Shown piece by piece: positions 1 through 12,832 of a stretch of DNA of 64,000 nt. A model generated the notes under the pieces. It ran no database searches and had not been told where the DNA came from. It was given only the letters and a program-made list of their open reading frames with translations. The translations under genes were made by a program, and so were the position numbers. Source of the DNA: Collinsella sp. UBA6357 (GTDB lineage Bacteria > Actinomycetota > Coriobacteriia > Coriobacteriales > Coriobacteriaceae). Numbering within the stretch: position 1 is the stretch's first letter; every line of letters begins with the position of its first letter. Location of the stretch: positions 102,949 to 166,948 of the forward strand of contig DJRP01000032.1 in the NCBI GenBank assembly GCA_002437815.1, given 5' to 3'.

Positions 1-86
1 GATAACCAGCCATCAAACAAAACAGCAGGTAGGCAAACAAATTGTTGAAATCGTTTCTACCGAGTGCCGCCCCTTAAAGCAAGGTC

Positions 87-1163
87 TTAGAGGCCCTGCG
101 GAGGCTCGATACCCAGGTGCTCAAAGGTGCGCAGCGTGGCCATGCGCCCTTGCGGCGTTCTGATCATAAGCCCGCATTGCAACAGATAAGGCTCATAGAC
201 GTCCTCGAGGGTACCGGGATCCTCGCCCACCGCGCTTGCCAACGTGGTCAGGCCGACTGCGCGACCGCAAAAGGTCTTGGCAAGCGTCTCGAGAATGCGG
301 ATATCCATCCAGTCGAGACCCAGCTCGTCAATTTCGAAAAACTCCAACGCCTGACGGCAGATATCGAGCTCGATAGGACCGTCCCCACGCACCTGAGCAT
401 AATCGCGGACACGCTTGAGCAGACGGTTGGCAAGACGCGGCGTACCGCGCGAGCGCGAGCCGATCTCGAGCGCGCTCGGATGATCGATAGCCACGCCTAG
501 GATGGTCGCCGAGCGGGTCACGATCTGCGCAAGTTCCTCAACCGTGTAATAATCCAGACGGTACGAGATGCCAAAACGGTCACGCAAAGGGCCGGTCAGC
601 ATTCCCGAACGCGTCGTGGCCGCCACGAGCGTGAACTTGGGAATATCGAGCCTGATGGAGCGCGCCGCGGGACCCTTGCCGATAACAATATCAAGCGCAA
701 AGTCCTCCATCGCCGGATAGAGCACTTCCTCGACCGAACGATTGAGACGATGGATCTCGTCGATAAAAAGAACATCGCCCGGCTGCAGATTAGTGAGGAT
801 GGCGGCCAGGTCGCCCGTGCGGGCGATAGCGGGCCCGCTTGTGGTCTTGATCTGGGCTCCCAACTCGTTAGCGATCACCGTGGCAAGCGTCGTCTTGCCC
901 AGACCCGGAGGGCCCGAGAAGATCACATGGTCGAGCGTCTCACCACGACTTTGCGCAGCCTCTATAAGCACCCGCAAGCTCTGCTTGATATGCTCCTGCC
1001 CGCAATAATCGTCCAATCGCTGTGGACGCAGGGTACGATCGACGTCAAGGTCCTCGGCCGTGAGCTCCGAACCCACCATGCGCTCTCCGTGCGCCATCGA
1101 GGCCGCGGGAGCGGACGAGTTGGCCGCCCACAGGTCTTGAGAATCATCGGCTTCCCACATCAT
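87..1163 (-). CDS. ruvB: Holliday junction branch migration ATPase RuvB
   Basis: RuvB is the hexameric AAA+ motor that drives branch migration of Holliday junctions together with RuvA. The 358-residue product has Walker A GPPGLGKTT and Walker B FIDEIHRL, sensor-type residues in VAATTRSGMLTGPLRDRFG, and the C-terminal winged-helix part (GLDWMDIRILETL). It carries an N-terminal extension of about 40 residues before the conserved LRPQRLDDYCGQ. The start ATG overlaps the ruvA stop codon in an ATGA arrangement, so translation is probably coupled. It is the last gene of a ruvC-ruvA-ruvB operon. The family call is firm; only the exact start is uncertain. Confidence 0.97.
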   Translation of the reverse strand: MMWEADDSQDLWAANSSAPAASMAHGERMVGSELTAEDLDVDRTLRPQRLDDYCGQEHIKQSLRVLIEAAQSRGETLDHVIFSGPPGLGKTTLATVIANELGAQIKTTSGPAIARTGDLAAILTNLQPGDVLFIDEIHRLNRSVEEVLYPAMEDFALDIVIGKGPAARSIRLDIPKFTLVAATTRSGMLTGPLRDRFGISYRLDYYTVEELAQIVTRSATILGVAIDHPSALEIGSRSRGTPRLANRLLKRVRDYAQVRGDGPIELDICRQALEFFEIDELGLDWMDIRILETLAKTFCGRAVGLTTLASAVGEDPGTLEDVYEPYLLQCGLMIRTPQGRMATLRTFEHLGIEPPQGL

Positions 1164-1780
1164 GCATCCATTCCGAGTCGCTTGAGCGCCGCGCCGAGCA
1201 GATCCTCGACGCGCATACTCGACCCATCATAACCGCTGAGGGCGACGTCGGTCTCTTGCGGGCTGAAGCCCATCGAAAGCAAGGCGGCACGGGCGTCGTC
1301 GAGCGCCGATGGCGCCGATGCGGGCACGGGGATGGCCACCTGTCCGGGAATCGCATCGACAGGCATAAACCCCTTGTCTTTCGAAAACGTGCTCTTAAGT
1401 TCTAGAATCAGGCGCTGTGCGGTCTTTTTGCCCACACCCGGCACCTTTGCCATAGCCTTATCGTCCTCGGCCATAACGACCGAGTAAAGCTGTCCCACCG
1501 TATAGGTCGAGAGGACAGCGAGCGCCAGACGCGGGCCCACCCCCGAAACGGCTACCAGTCGGTCGAACATCGTGCGCTCGTCTTTAGAGACGAACCCGAA
1601 CAGCGTCATGGCATCCTCGCGAACCTGCATGCGCGTGAACAGACGGGTTTGTCCGCCGGGCGCCGGAAGCTGCGCCGCCGTGGTGCCCGAGATTCCAAGC
1701 TCAAATCCCACGCCCGAGACATCGAGAACGGCCATACTCATCGTGGCCTCGACAAGCGTTCCTGTGAGCTGGGCGATCAT
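1160..1780 (-). CDS. ruvA: Holliday junction branch migration protein RuvA
   Basis: RuvA binds the four-way junction and loads RuvB. The 206-residue protein starts MIAQLTGTLVE, has the OB-fold N-terminal domain, the tandem helix-hairpin-helix region (VSGVGPRLALAVLS and VPGVGKKTAQRLILEL) and a C-terminal three-helix domain that contacts RuvB (DDARAALLSMGFSPQETDVAL). The start overlaps the ruvC stop by one base (TGATG) and its stop overlaps ruvB, so the three genes are translationally linked. Confidence 0.97.
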   Translation of the reverse strand: MIAQLTGTLVEATMSMAVLDVSGVGFELGISGTTAAQLPAPGGQTRLFTRMQVREDAMTLFGFVSKDERTMFDRLVAVSGVGPRLALAVLSTYTVGQLYSVVMAEDDKAMAKVPGVGKKTAQRLILELKSTFSKDKGFMPVDAIPGQVAIPVPASAPSALDDARAALLSMGFSPQETDVALSGYDGSSMRVEDLLGAALKRLGMDA

Positions 1781-2301
1781 CAGTACCCCGTTCCTCTCTT
1801 TTGGTAGAACTCGCCGCCGGTGAGTGCGCGAGTGCGGCTGAGGTTGACATGGCAGATAGCGCAGGCAAGGGCATCGGCCGCATGGTCGGGATGCGGGTCG
1901 TGGTCGAGCTGGGTAAGCGTTCTGACCATATAGGCAACCTGGCGCTTATCCGCCGCACCCGTGCCCACAACGGCCTGCTTGATCTGCATGGGGGTGTACT
2001 CGCCGATCTCGAGCGCGCACTCAGACAAAGCGACGAGCGCAGCGCCGCGCGCATGGGCGGTTGGAATGGCCGAGCGCACGTTGACACCAAAGTAGATGCT
2101 CTCGATCGCTGCGGTATCGGGACGGTATCGCTCGACGACGCCCTTGAGGTCGCGGGCGATGTGCGACAGACGCACGGCAAGCGGACTCCCCGCGCTCGTC
2201 TCGATGCAACCGTATGCACGGCAACGCACCTCTCCACGGCGCTCCTCGATAATTCCCCATCCCGTATGGGCCAGACCCGGGTCGATCCCCACTATGACCA
2301 T
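1780..2301 (-). CDS. ruvC: Holliday junction resolvase RuvC
   Basis: RuvC is the dimeric endonuclease that cuts Holliday junctions. The 173-residue protein shows the RNase H-like catalytic acids: Asp in MVIVGIDPGLAHTGWG, Glu in AAIESIYFG and the DHAADALACAICH motif near the C terminus. I chose the ATG at 2301 because it begins the conserved first strand and has a strong AAGGAGG ribosome site 5 bases upstream; the open frame runs 31 codons further but that part lacks homology and contains the promoter. It heads the ruvCAB operon. Confidence 0.96.
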   Translation of the reverse strand: MVIVGIDPGLAHTGWGIIEERRGEVRCRAYGCIETSAGSPLAVRLSHIARDLKGVVERYRPDTAAIESIYFGVNVRSAIPTAHARGAALVALSECALEIGEYTPMQIKQAVVGTGAADKRQVAYMVRTLTQLDHDPHPDHAADALACAICHVNLSRTRALTGGEFYQKRGTGY

Positions 2302-2314
2302 CGGCACCTCCTTA

Positions 2315-2347
2315 CAAACATCTGTTCTACTATAGCACACATGTTCG
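2315..2347 (-). promoter_or_regulatory. ruvCAB promoter with two LexA/SOS-box-like sites
   Basis: On the minus strand a -10-like TATAGT (2329-2334, preceded by TGC) lies 27 bp before ruvC. It is flanked by two 14-mers that each match the Gram-positive SOS box CGAACRNRYGTTYC at 12 of 14 positions: CGAACATGTGTGCT (2334-2347) and AGAACAGATGTTTG (2315-2328). ruv genes are SOS-induced in many bacteria, so LexA repression is a reasonable inference. No convincing -35 hexamer was found. Confidence 0.55.
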
Positions 2348-2402
2348 AAAAGAGCCTCATGAAGGGCGGGCAACGATGGGCAGATAGCCGCCAACCCGCT
2401 CG

Positions 2403-4394
2403 TCAGTTATCCGAAAAGAAACTCTGCGGACCCTGAAAACCCTGGGGCATCTGAGGCCCACGAGGCGCATCCCCTCCAGATGTATCCGCGGCGGCAGCGC
2501 CACCCATCATATGCTCGATAGCGTCACGCACCTGACCCTCGAATTTCTGCATATTCTCGCGCATGCGACGCTGGCCCTCATCGGAGCGCAGCTCCTCCAT
2601 CTGCTCGGGCGTGATGCCCAACAGATCGCCGAGCATGCCTGCAAGTTCGCCGCGCATGCGCTCAAGCGAGCCCTCGTCATCGAAACGCGCAAGCTCGGCC
2701 TTGGCCAGCGCTTCGACCGTTAGGGCATCCTTGCCGGCATGGCCCATATCCGACCAAGCAAGCATCTGCGGCCATGCGCGCTCCATGAACGAGCGTGCCG
2801 AGACGATCGGGGCACTCGGCAGCACGCGGCGGGCAGTCTCGCCGGTACGAACGAGCATAAGCAGCAGCGAGCAGGCCTCGGGCTTTCCGCTTGCGAGGGG
2901 GATGTCGTCAAAGTCGACGTTGCGGTCGACATGAGCCTCGAGCACCCCGTCGATCTCCCCGGGCTCCAAAGCTCCCAGCAGCTGGGCTGCACGGTCGACG
3001 ATATCGGTCGGACCCTTGAGCCCCCACAGGGCCCGCGCCACGATGCGGCCCATGGAATCCTCGACAGCATTGAGCGTCACGAGCTCTTGGGGCACCACGG
3101 CAGAAGCTCGATTGCGAACGCGTGCCACAAACTCAAGCGAGGTGAGGTACACATCGCCAAACGGTGCCAACTCCCCCTGATATCCACCCGAAAGCGCAGG
3201 AGCGCACAGCGCGTAATCGGTTTTACACAGAGGGCTCAGGGCCAGCGCCTGCATCTCACTTGCCGTGTCCTCGAGCAGCAGGCCCAAGGCACGATCGCGC
3301 AGGCGCTCGGAATCTCGTCCCGAGACCACACGGTCCACCAGACACGACGCGCTCGGCGCATCGCGCTCGACCGTTCTCATGTGCAGGTGCTCGGCTAACG
3401 CCCTGACGGCCTCGCTGCGCCTAAGCTCGGCGGCCTCCTGTCTCGGCGTGAAGACGCCCTCGCGTCCCACCACCAAACCGATCACGTTACGCGGGCCCAG
3501 GGCATCGACGGCCAGTGCCGCCAACAACGATGACGGCAAATCTCCCTCGAGGGCGACGACGGCGCGTGTGGTGCCTTGGGCACGAGCCGCATCGTGCACA
3601 TCGAGCACCAGCGCATGCCACAGCCATCGCTCGGCATGAAACTCCGGAAGCTCATGATCCTCGATATGCTCGAGCGTCATACCGCGTTGAACATCCTGCA
3701 CGAGCAGCGATTCCTCAAAGCAGGGCGCCATGGCGACCACGTGGCCGCAGTCGTCGAGCACAAACGAACCGCCCGTGTAGATCGATTCGTCATAAGCCCC
3801 GACCGGAGACACGCAGGCAAACCAAACGCTTCGCTTGATCGCCACGTTGCGATACGCACCGCTTTTGATGGCGGCAACGGCGCATGAATCGCGCCGCGTC
3901 ATATCAAAGGCGTCGACCTGGAAATAGACGATCAGATCGACGCCCGACGGCAGTACGTCCAGATCGCGCTCCAGATCGAACAGAACGGCAACGCGCACGC
4001 CGTCGACATCGAAAACCGGCGGTGCCCAGCGCAGATCGTTATGCTCCCCGCGCTGCAAGGCGATCGTCGTGCGCGCCGGCACAGCACGCCCATCCTTGAG
4101 CATAAAGAACTCGAATAGTGGCTGCTCCCTAAAGCACACCGCGGCGGGAACCAGGCAGACCACACCAAGCTCCTGGATGCGTTGCGCCAGATCCGATAGC
4201 CCTTGCAGTACATCGTACTCATAGTCGCCCGCGCTGACGAGCGAACCGGGAAGCGGGCCGCTAAACAGCGGGGCGGGAACGCAGAGCATACGGGAGCCGC
4301 GCTCATGAGCAAGACGGGCCTGATCCTCGATGCGCCCGCAGATGCCCTCGATATCGCCCAGGCGCATATCGATCTGTGCAATCGCTATCTTCAT
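2403..4394 (-). CDS. Degenerate homologue of glutamine-dependent NAD+ synthetase
   Basis: The 663-residue protein follows the two-domain plan of NadE: a nitrilase-like amidase domain (about 1-260) and an ATP-pyrophosphatase-like synthetase domain (about 260-560), then a 100-residue tail rich in Met, Glu and Gly. Both active sites look dead. The amidase Glu of the FPE motif is Ala41 (CVPAPLFSG), no Lys occurs between 101 and 150 where the catalytic Lys should be, and the iCED nucleophile motif reads VLFD at 137-140. The synthetase P-loop SGGxDS reads LEGDLPSS at 282-289. The frame is intact, with a good AAGGA ribosome site, so it seems retained for another role, possibly regulatory or scaffold. 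It lies upstream of ruvC, behind its own promoter. Confidence 0.75.
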   Translation of the reverse strand: MKIAIAQIDMRLGDIEGICGRIEDQARLAHERGSRMLCVPAPLFSGPLPGSLVSAGDYEYDVLQGLSDLAQRIQELGVVCLVPAAVCFREQPLFEFFMLKDGRAVPARTTIALQRGEHNDLRWAPPVFDVDGVRVAVLFDLERDLDVLPSGVDLIVYFQVDAFDMTRRDSCAVAAIKSGAYRNVAIKRSVWFACVSPVGAYDESIYTGGSFVLDDCGHVVAMAPCFEESLLVQDVQRGMTLEHIEDHELPEFHAERWLWHALVLDVHDAARAQGTTRAVVALEGDLPSSLLAALAVDALGPRNVIGLVVGREGVFTPRQEAAELRRSEAVRALAEHLHMRTVERDAPSASCLVDRVVSGRDSERLRDRALGLLLEDTASEMQALALSPLCKTDYALCAPALSGGYQGELAPFGDVYLTSLEFVARVRNRASAVVPQELVTLNAVEDSMGRIVARALWGLKGPTDIVDRAAQLLGALEPGEIDGVLEAHVDRNVDFDDIPLASGKPEACSLLLMLVRTGETARRVLPSAPIVSARSFMERAWPQMLAWSDMGHAGKDALTVEALAKAELARFDDEGSLERMRGELAGMLGDLLGITPEQMEELRSDEGQRRMRENMQKFEGQVRDAIEHMMGGAAAADTSGGDAPRGPQMPQGFQGPQSFFSDN

Positions 4395-4458
4395 GGTGTC
4401 CTTCCCGCCCTCTTTTCAACAGCATGCACGCCTCGTCGACAAGCGGCATTGAAGACTA

Positions 4459-4464
4459 ACTATA
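4459..4464 (-). promoter_or_regulatory. Candidate -10 for the NAD synthetase-like gene
   Basis: TATAGT on the minus strand, about 65 bp before the start at 4394 and just downstream of the terminator of the superoxide reductase gene. No good -35 hexamer is visible, so this is a weak call. Confidence 0.35.
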
Positions 4465-4495
4465 CCCCGATATCGCATGCAGGCGGCACGCCAAC

Positions 4496-4530
4496 AAAAT
4501 GCGGGGAACGGCATAGGCGCCGCTCCCCGC
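4496..4530 (-). terminator. Rho-independent terminator after the superoxide reductase gene
   Basis: A GCGGGGA...TCCCCGC stem extended by CGG/CCG, followed on the minus strand by ATTTTG. It sits 32 bp past the stop of the gene ending at 4562. Confidence 0.75.
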
Positions 4531-4561
4531 TCGGCTTGCTATCGTTGTTCGGATGCAGACC

Positions 4562-4924
4562 CTAGAACTCCTTGGCCCACAGTCCATGCAGGTTGCAATA
4601 GGCATAGACCGTACCCTTCTTGGCCCCGCCGGCAAAGAAGGTCGCGGGCTTCTCGCCGGGCTTCAGATGGTGGACCTCAAGGCGTCCGTCGGCCTCGAGC
4701 GCCACCCACTCGATATAGTGCTCGGGCAGCATAGGATGCTCGGTCTCGCCGATGCGCACGCGGATCACATGTCCGTCACGCTCCACATCGACCGCGGGAA
4801 CATGCTTTTCGTGCGCGGCGTCCTCGGTGTTGGCGGTAAGCTCGCTAAAGCCCGCCGGCGCCTCGACGCCTTCGCTCAATGCGGTGATCACCTTGCCGTT
4901 TGAATCTTTGAAAAACTGTGCCAT
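4562..4924 (-). CDS. Superoxide reductase (neelaredoxin / one-iron desulfoferrodoxin type)
   Basis: Reduces superoxide to hydrogen peroxide without making oxygen, a typical defence of anaerobes, in the cytoplasm. The 120-residue protein has the catalytic iron site ligands: His41 in EKHVP (with the conserved Glu39 and Lys40), His63 in HPM, His69 in HYIEW, and Cys110 and His113 in CNLHGLW. The N-terminal CxxC rubredoxin-like iron domain of two-iron desulfoferrodoxins is absent, so this is the one-iron form. It stands alone between a VanZ-like gene and a terminator, with a GGAG ribosome site. Confidence 0.93.
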   Translation of the reverse strand: MAQFFKDSNGKVITALSEGVEAPAGFSELTANTEDAAHEKHVPAVDVERDGHVIRVRIGETEHPMLPEHYIEWVALEADGRLEVHHLKPGEKPATFFAGGAKKGTVYAYCNLHGLWAKEF

Positions 4925-5037
4925 GGATAACTCCTAACCGATGTGCCGATACGTCTCATCCTCGTTATGCCCCATTCGAAAGGATTCGATAAGGTCGATA
5001 CAGGGTGAACACAAAAGCGGGCGTTTCCCAAGCAGCC

Positions 5038-5476
5038 CTAGAATCGGCGGAATAGCGCACCCAAACCGATAGCCAGGCTATAGCCCAAAACGTCAAACGG
5101 CAAATCGAGCACATCGAACTCACGACCCGTCACAAAGAGCTTGTGAGTCTGGTCGAACAGTGAGCTCGCGGCGCAGATAGACAAGGTGATCGCCAGGCGC
5201 CGCCCGTGTGGAACCGCGCCACCCGACCACATCTCAACCGCCCAACACACGGCGAGCCCCATAAAAAAGAACTCGATGGTGTGGCCGATCTTTCGCATCA
5301 GGTATTGGTCGGGCACCCCCTCAAACCTGAATAGACGGGCGAGAGCGCGCGAGAAGCCGACGGAAAGCCCCATGGTGTCCTCTGGTGACTGGATCGTCAG
5401 GGCGAAGATCGCGCCGCCCACCGCAAGCACCACGAGCGCAGACAGCATGCGTTCCACCCAAACTCTTCTGAGTCCA

Positions 5477-5490
<14 letters not shown>
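5038..5490 (-). CDS. VanZ-like integral membrane protein
   Basis: A 150-residue protein with about four hydrophobic segments (roughly 14-33, 66-86, 97-112 and 128-147) and VanZ-type signatures, including RKIGHTIEFFFMGLAV and SLFDQTHKLFVTGREFDVLDLPFD split around the third helix. VanZ proteins are membrane proteins, some linked to glycopeptide tolerance, but most have no known role. Its start lies inside the end of the SNF2 helicase gene (14-base overlap) with a GGGAGG ribosome site, so the two are co-transcribed. Confidence 0.8.
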
Positions 5491-8929
<3,439 letters not shown>

Positions 8930-8950
8930 ATCGCACTCCCCTCCTTGCCA

Positions 8951-9015
8951 TTTTTAGGACGGGGTCCACAGATTCATTAACACTGGAAATGATTCTGAGA
9001 ACCCCGTCCTAAAAA
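8951..9015. repeat. Inverted-repeat element with AGGACGGGGT arms, copy 1
   Basis: Perfect 15-bp arms (8951-8965 and 9001-9015) read TTTTTAGGACGGGGT and its complement. A second inner dyad (8970-8978 with 8988-8996, 8 of 9 paired) sits inside. The T tract is part of the stem rather than trailing it, so this is not a classical terminator. The same outer arms, with different inner sequence, recur at 23724-23793. It separates dnaE from the SNF2 gene. Confidence 0.8.
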
Positions 9016-9028
9016 ACACATTTTGCAG

Positions 9029-12000
9029 CTAGATGACGGTGACGCGGCCCTTGCTGCCCACGATCGCCTTTGCCTCGGCGAGCAGCGGGATCGAGCGCGC
9101 GTTGACCCTGGCCGGAACCTCGGCACGCAGCACCCGCCCGTCACACTGCTCGATGAAGATCTCAACACGGTCGCCGCCCGGGTTAGTGGTGAACACGGTG
9201 GCCAGACGTGCCATGTTGCCCTGGCTGAAGCGACTGTTGGGCACCATGACCTCGAATACCTTGGGCTTGTTGTTCTCCTCGTTGAGTTCGAGCGGCACGA
9301 TCTCCTGTGCGATGATCTGGTCGCCGCGGTCCGAGCGCTCGAGCTTGCCCTTGACGCGCACGAAAGCGTCCGACAGCTGCGCGCCCGTCTCGGGATCGAC
9401 CTCGCCGTACAGATACCCCTCGGCCTCTTTGTAGGTCTTGGGAAACACCACGACCGTAGCCTCGCCTTCCATATCCTCGAGCTGCACGATACCCATGGGG
9501 TCACCGTTCTTGGTAACGCGCTTGGAGACGCTCGAGACCATGCCGGCCCACCAGAACGCCTTGCCCTCGGGGATCTCCTGGTTGATGGTGCCGCCCGTGG
9601 GGTTCTGTACCTCGTAGCCGGTGTCGATCTGCGCGAACGTGTAATCGCGCGCCTTGCCGAGCGCATATTCGAAAGGTCGCAGCGGGTGGTCGGAGACATA
9701 GATGCCCAAGACCTCTTTTTCCTGACTGAGCTTGAGGTGGCGGTCCCACTCCTGGCCATCGGGCTCGGGCACGGTGACCTCGAAGCCCGAGCCTTCGACA
9801 TCGCCGAACATATCGAAGAACGACGTCTGCCCGTTGGCACGGTCCTTTTGGCGCTTGACGGCGGCATCGATGATGTTCTCGGGATTGTTCTTGTCCACGA
9901 AGTGCATCATCTGGCGACGCGGGTAGCCCGTCGAGTCGAAGGCGCCTGCCTTGATGAGCGATTCGATCACGCGGCGGTTGGCCTGGCTCGAGTCGACGCG
10001 GTCGACGAAATCGTGCACGGTCTTGAACGGGCCACCCTTCTCGCGCTCATCGATGATCGCTTGGGCCACGCCCGTGCCCACGCCGCGGATGCCGGCCAGG
10101 CCGAAGCGCACGCCCTCCTTGGTGGCCGTGAACTCGGTACCCGACTCGTTGATATCAGGCGACAGCACCGGAATGCCGTCGTGGCGGCACGCCGAGACGT
10201 AGTGCACGATCTTGTCGGTCTTGCCCGTATAGGACGTGAGCACGGCCGCCATGTACTCGTGCGGGTAATGGGCCTTGAGCCACGCCGTCTGCATAACGAG
10301 GATGGCGTAGCCGGCGGAGTGCGACTTGTTGAAGGCGTAGGACGCGAACTCCAGAACATCGTCCCAGATCTTCTGGGCAACTTCGCGCGTGTAGTTGTTC
10401 TTGATGGCGCCGTTCATCCAGTGGTCGTACGTGGTCTCGTCCGAGCCGTCCTCCCAGTGGAGCACCGTCGAGGTGAGCAGTTTGATCTTCTTCTTTGCCA
10501 CGGGCTTACGGATACGCGAGTCCGACTCGCCCTTGGAGAAGCCGCACATCTCGACGGAGATGAGCATAACCTGTTCCTGGTAGACCATGGTGCCGTAGGT
10601 CTCGCCCAGGATGTCGTCCAGACGGTCGTCGTAAGAGACAGCCGGCTCCTTGCCGTTCATGCGGTTGATGTAAGAAGAGACCATGCCGGCGCCGAGCGGG
10701 CCTGGACGGTAGAGGGCGATCAATGCCACGACGTGCTTGTACTCGGTGGGCTTCATGTTCTTGATCGTGGCCGTCATGCCCGCGGACTCGACCTGGAAGA
10801 CGCCCGCCGTATGGCCCGAGCCCATGAGCTTGAAGATCTCGGGGTCGTCGAAGGGGATATCCTCCTCGTGGATATCGATGCCGTAGTTAGCCTTGATGTT
10901 GGCCTTGGCCTTGGAGATGACGGTGAGCGTGCGCAGACCCAGGAAGTCCATCTTGAGCAGGCCCATGTCGGCAACGGTATGTCCCTCGTACTGGGTGATC
11001 TCGACGCCGCCCTTGGTGTCGAGCTTGGTGGGAACATGCTCGTTGACCGGGTCGCGGCAGATGAGGACGGCGCACGCGTGCACGCCCTCGCCGCGGGTGA
11101 GACCCTCGATGGAAAGGGCCGTATCGATGATGCGGCGGGCGTCGTCGTCAGACTTGTAGGCGTCGGCGAAATCGGGGTTGTAGAGATCCTCTTTGCCGGG
11201 CTGCTGCTCGAGCACCTGGCGCAGCTTGACCTTGGGGTCGCTCGACACCATCTTGGACAGGCGCTGACCCATGTAGACCGGGTAGTCGAGAACGCGCGCG
11301 GCGTCGTTGATGGCCTGCTTGGCCTTGATGGTCGAGTAGGTGATGACGTGGGTGACCTTCTCGGGGCCGTAGAGCTGACGCACGTGCTCCACGACCTCGA
11401 GGCGCCGCTCATCGTCGAAGTCCATATCGATATCGGGCATCTCGGTACGCTGTGGGGACAGGAACCTCTCGAACATCAGGCCGTTCTCGAGCGGGTCGAA
11501 CGCGGTGATGTTCATGGCGTAGGCGACGATGGCGCCGGCGGCCGAGCCACGGCCGGGACCGACGCCGATGCCGTTGTCCTTGGCCCACTGCACGTACTCG
11601 GCCACGATCAGAAAGTACGCGGCGAAGCCCTTGTCGCAGATGACCTTGTATTCGTATTCGAAGCGCTCCTTGATGGACACGCCGTTGATCTCGCGGGTTT
11701 CCCAATCCTCGCCGTAGTGCTGGCGCAGACCCTTCTCGCACTCGCGCCTAAACTGGCTCTCGTGCGTCTCGCCGGGATCGAGCAACGGGAAGCGCGGCAG
11801 GATGATGGAATCCCAGTCGAGCTCCACGTAGCACTTCTCGGCGATCTCGAGGGTGTTGTCGCACGCCTCTTGGCAGTACGGAAACAGCGCGCGCATCTCT
11901 TCCTCGGATTTCATATAGAACTCCGAGCCCGTCATGCGCATGCGGTTGGGGTCGTCGACCTTGGCGTTCATGCCGATGCACATGATGACGTCCTGCACCG

Positions 12001-12832
12001 GCGCGTCCTCGCGGCGCAAGTAGTGGAAGTCGTTGGTCGCGATAACCTTGACGCCCACCTGATGGGCGATATCGATGAGTGCGCGATCCATCTGCTCATC
12101 GGTCATGCCGTTGTCGGTCGTGATGCCGTGATCCTGGATCTCGATATAAAAGTCACCCGGGGCAAAGGTGTCGCGGAAGGTTTCGGCCCATTTGACGGCA
12201 CCCTCCATATCCCCACGGTCGATGTACTTGGGGATGATGCCGGCGATGCAAGCGCTCGTGCAGATCATGCCCTTGGCATGGCGGCGCAAATTGTCGAGGG
12301 TCACGCGCGGCTTGTAGTAGAAGCCCTGCACGGCGGCCTCGGAAACCGTCTGCATCAGGTTGACGTAGCCCTCCTGGTCCTTGGCCAAAAGGATCATGTG
12401 GTAGAGCTCGGGCTTGTGGTCGCGGGCAAGCGTCTCGTCGGGGGTGAAGTAGACCTCGCAGCCAAAGATGGGCTTGATCACCAGCGGCGGCTTGAGCTCG
12501 TCGACATTGCCCTTCTCGTCCCACATGGCCATGTCCTTGACATACTGCTCATGCTCGCGCGGGTTCTTCTCGGGATCGGGCTCCACGAGCTCGTCGCGGC
12601 GGTCCTTCTCCAAGAAGGCCTTGTCGTGACTCCAGGTCTTGTACTCGGGCGTGTTGTGGTTCACCGCATCGCAGGCAAGCGCCAGATCGGGCACGCCGTA
12701 CATGTAGCCGTGATCGGTGATGGCCACGGCCGGCTGACCCAGCTCGACAGCGCGATCGACCATATCTTTGATACGGGTCGCGCCGTCGAGCATCGAGAAG
12801 ACGGTATGGTTGTGCAGGTGAACAAACGCCAT
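9029..12832 (-). CDS. dnaE: DNA polymerase III alpha subunit
   Basis: The main replicative polymerase. The 1267-residue protein starts with the PHP domain (FVHLHNHTVFSMLDG, ITDHGYMYG), then the C-family polymerase core with acidic residues in PDIDMDFDDERR, the fingers (DMGLLKMDFLGLRTLTVI), the helix-hairpin-helix region and a C-terminal OB fold. It lacks the PolC zinc and exonuclease arrangement, so it is DnaE. The ATG at 12832 begins the PHP motif with GGAG upstream. It is somewhat longer than the usual ~1170 residues of the family. Confidence 0.97.
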   Translation of the reverse strand: MAFVHLHNHTVFSMLDGATRIKDMVDRAVELGQPAVAITDHGYMYGVPDLALACDAVNHNTPEYKTWSHDKAFLEKDRRDELVEPDPEKNPREHEQYVKDMAMWDEKGNVDELKPPLVIKPIFGCEVYFTPDETLARDHKPELYHMILLAKDQEGYVNLMQTVSEAAVQGFYYKPRVTLDNLRRHAKGMICTSACIAGIIPKYIDRGDMEGAVKWAETFRDTFAPGDFYIEIQDHGITTDNGMTDEQMDRALIDIAHQVGVKVIATNDFHYLRREDAPVQDVIMCIGMNAKVDDPNRMRMTGSEFYMKSEEEMRALFPYCQEACDNTLEIAEKCYVELDWDSIILPRFPLLDPGETHESQFRRECEKGLRQHYGEDWETREINGVSIKERFEYEYKVICDKGFAAYFLIVAEYVQWAKDNGIGVGPGRGSAAGAIVAYAMNITAFDPLENGLMFERFLSPQRTEMPDIDMDFDDERRLEVVEHVRQLYGPEKVTHVITYSTIKAKQAINDAARVLDYPVYMGQRLSKMVSSDPKVKLRQVLEQQPGKEDLYNPDFADAYKSDDDARRIIDTALSIEGLTRGEGVHACAVLICRDPVNEHVPTKLDTKGGVEITQYEGHTVADMGLLKMDFLGLRTLTVISKAKANIKANYGIDIHEEDIPFDDPEIFKLMGSGHTAGVFQVESAGMTATIKNMKPTEYKHVVALIALYRPGPLGAGMVSSYINRMNGKEPAVSYDDRLDDILGETYGTMVYQEQVMLISVEMCGFSKGESDSRIRKPVAKKKIKLLTSTVLHWEDGSDETTYDHWMNGAIKNNYTREVAQKIWDDVLEFASYAFNKSHSAGYAILVMQTAWLKAHYPHEYMAAVLTSYTGKTDKIVHYVSACRHDGIPVLSPDINESGTEFTATKEGVRFGLAGIRGVGTGVAQAIIDEREKGGPFKTVHDFVDRVDSSQANRRVIESLIKAGAFDSTGYPRRQMMHFVDKNNPENIIDAAVKRQKDRANGQTSFFDMFGDVEGSGFEVTVPEPDGQEWDRHLKLSQEKEVLGIYVSDHPLRPFEYALGKARDYTFAQIDTGYEVQNPTGGTINQEIPEGKAFWWAGMVSSVSKRVTKNGDPMGIVQLEDMEGEATVVVFPKTYKEAEGYLYGEVDPETGAQLSDAFVRVKGKLERSDRGDQIIAQEIVPLELNEENNKPKVFEVMVPNSRFSQGNMARLATVFTTNPGGDRVEIFIEQCDGRVLRAEVPARVNARSIPLLAEAKAIVGSKGRVTVI

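Noticed and set aside
1..86. Left edge before ruvB end
   Set aside because: No gene, terminator or repeat could be supported in these 86 bp.
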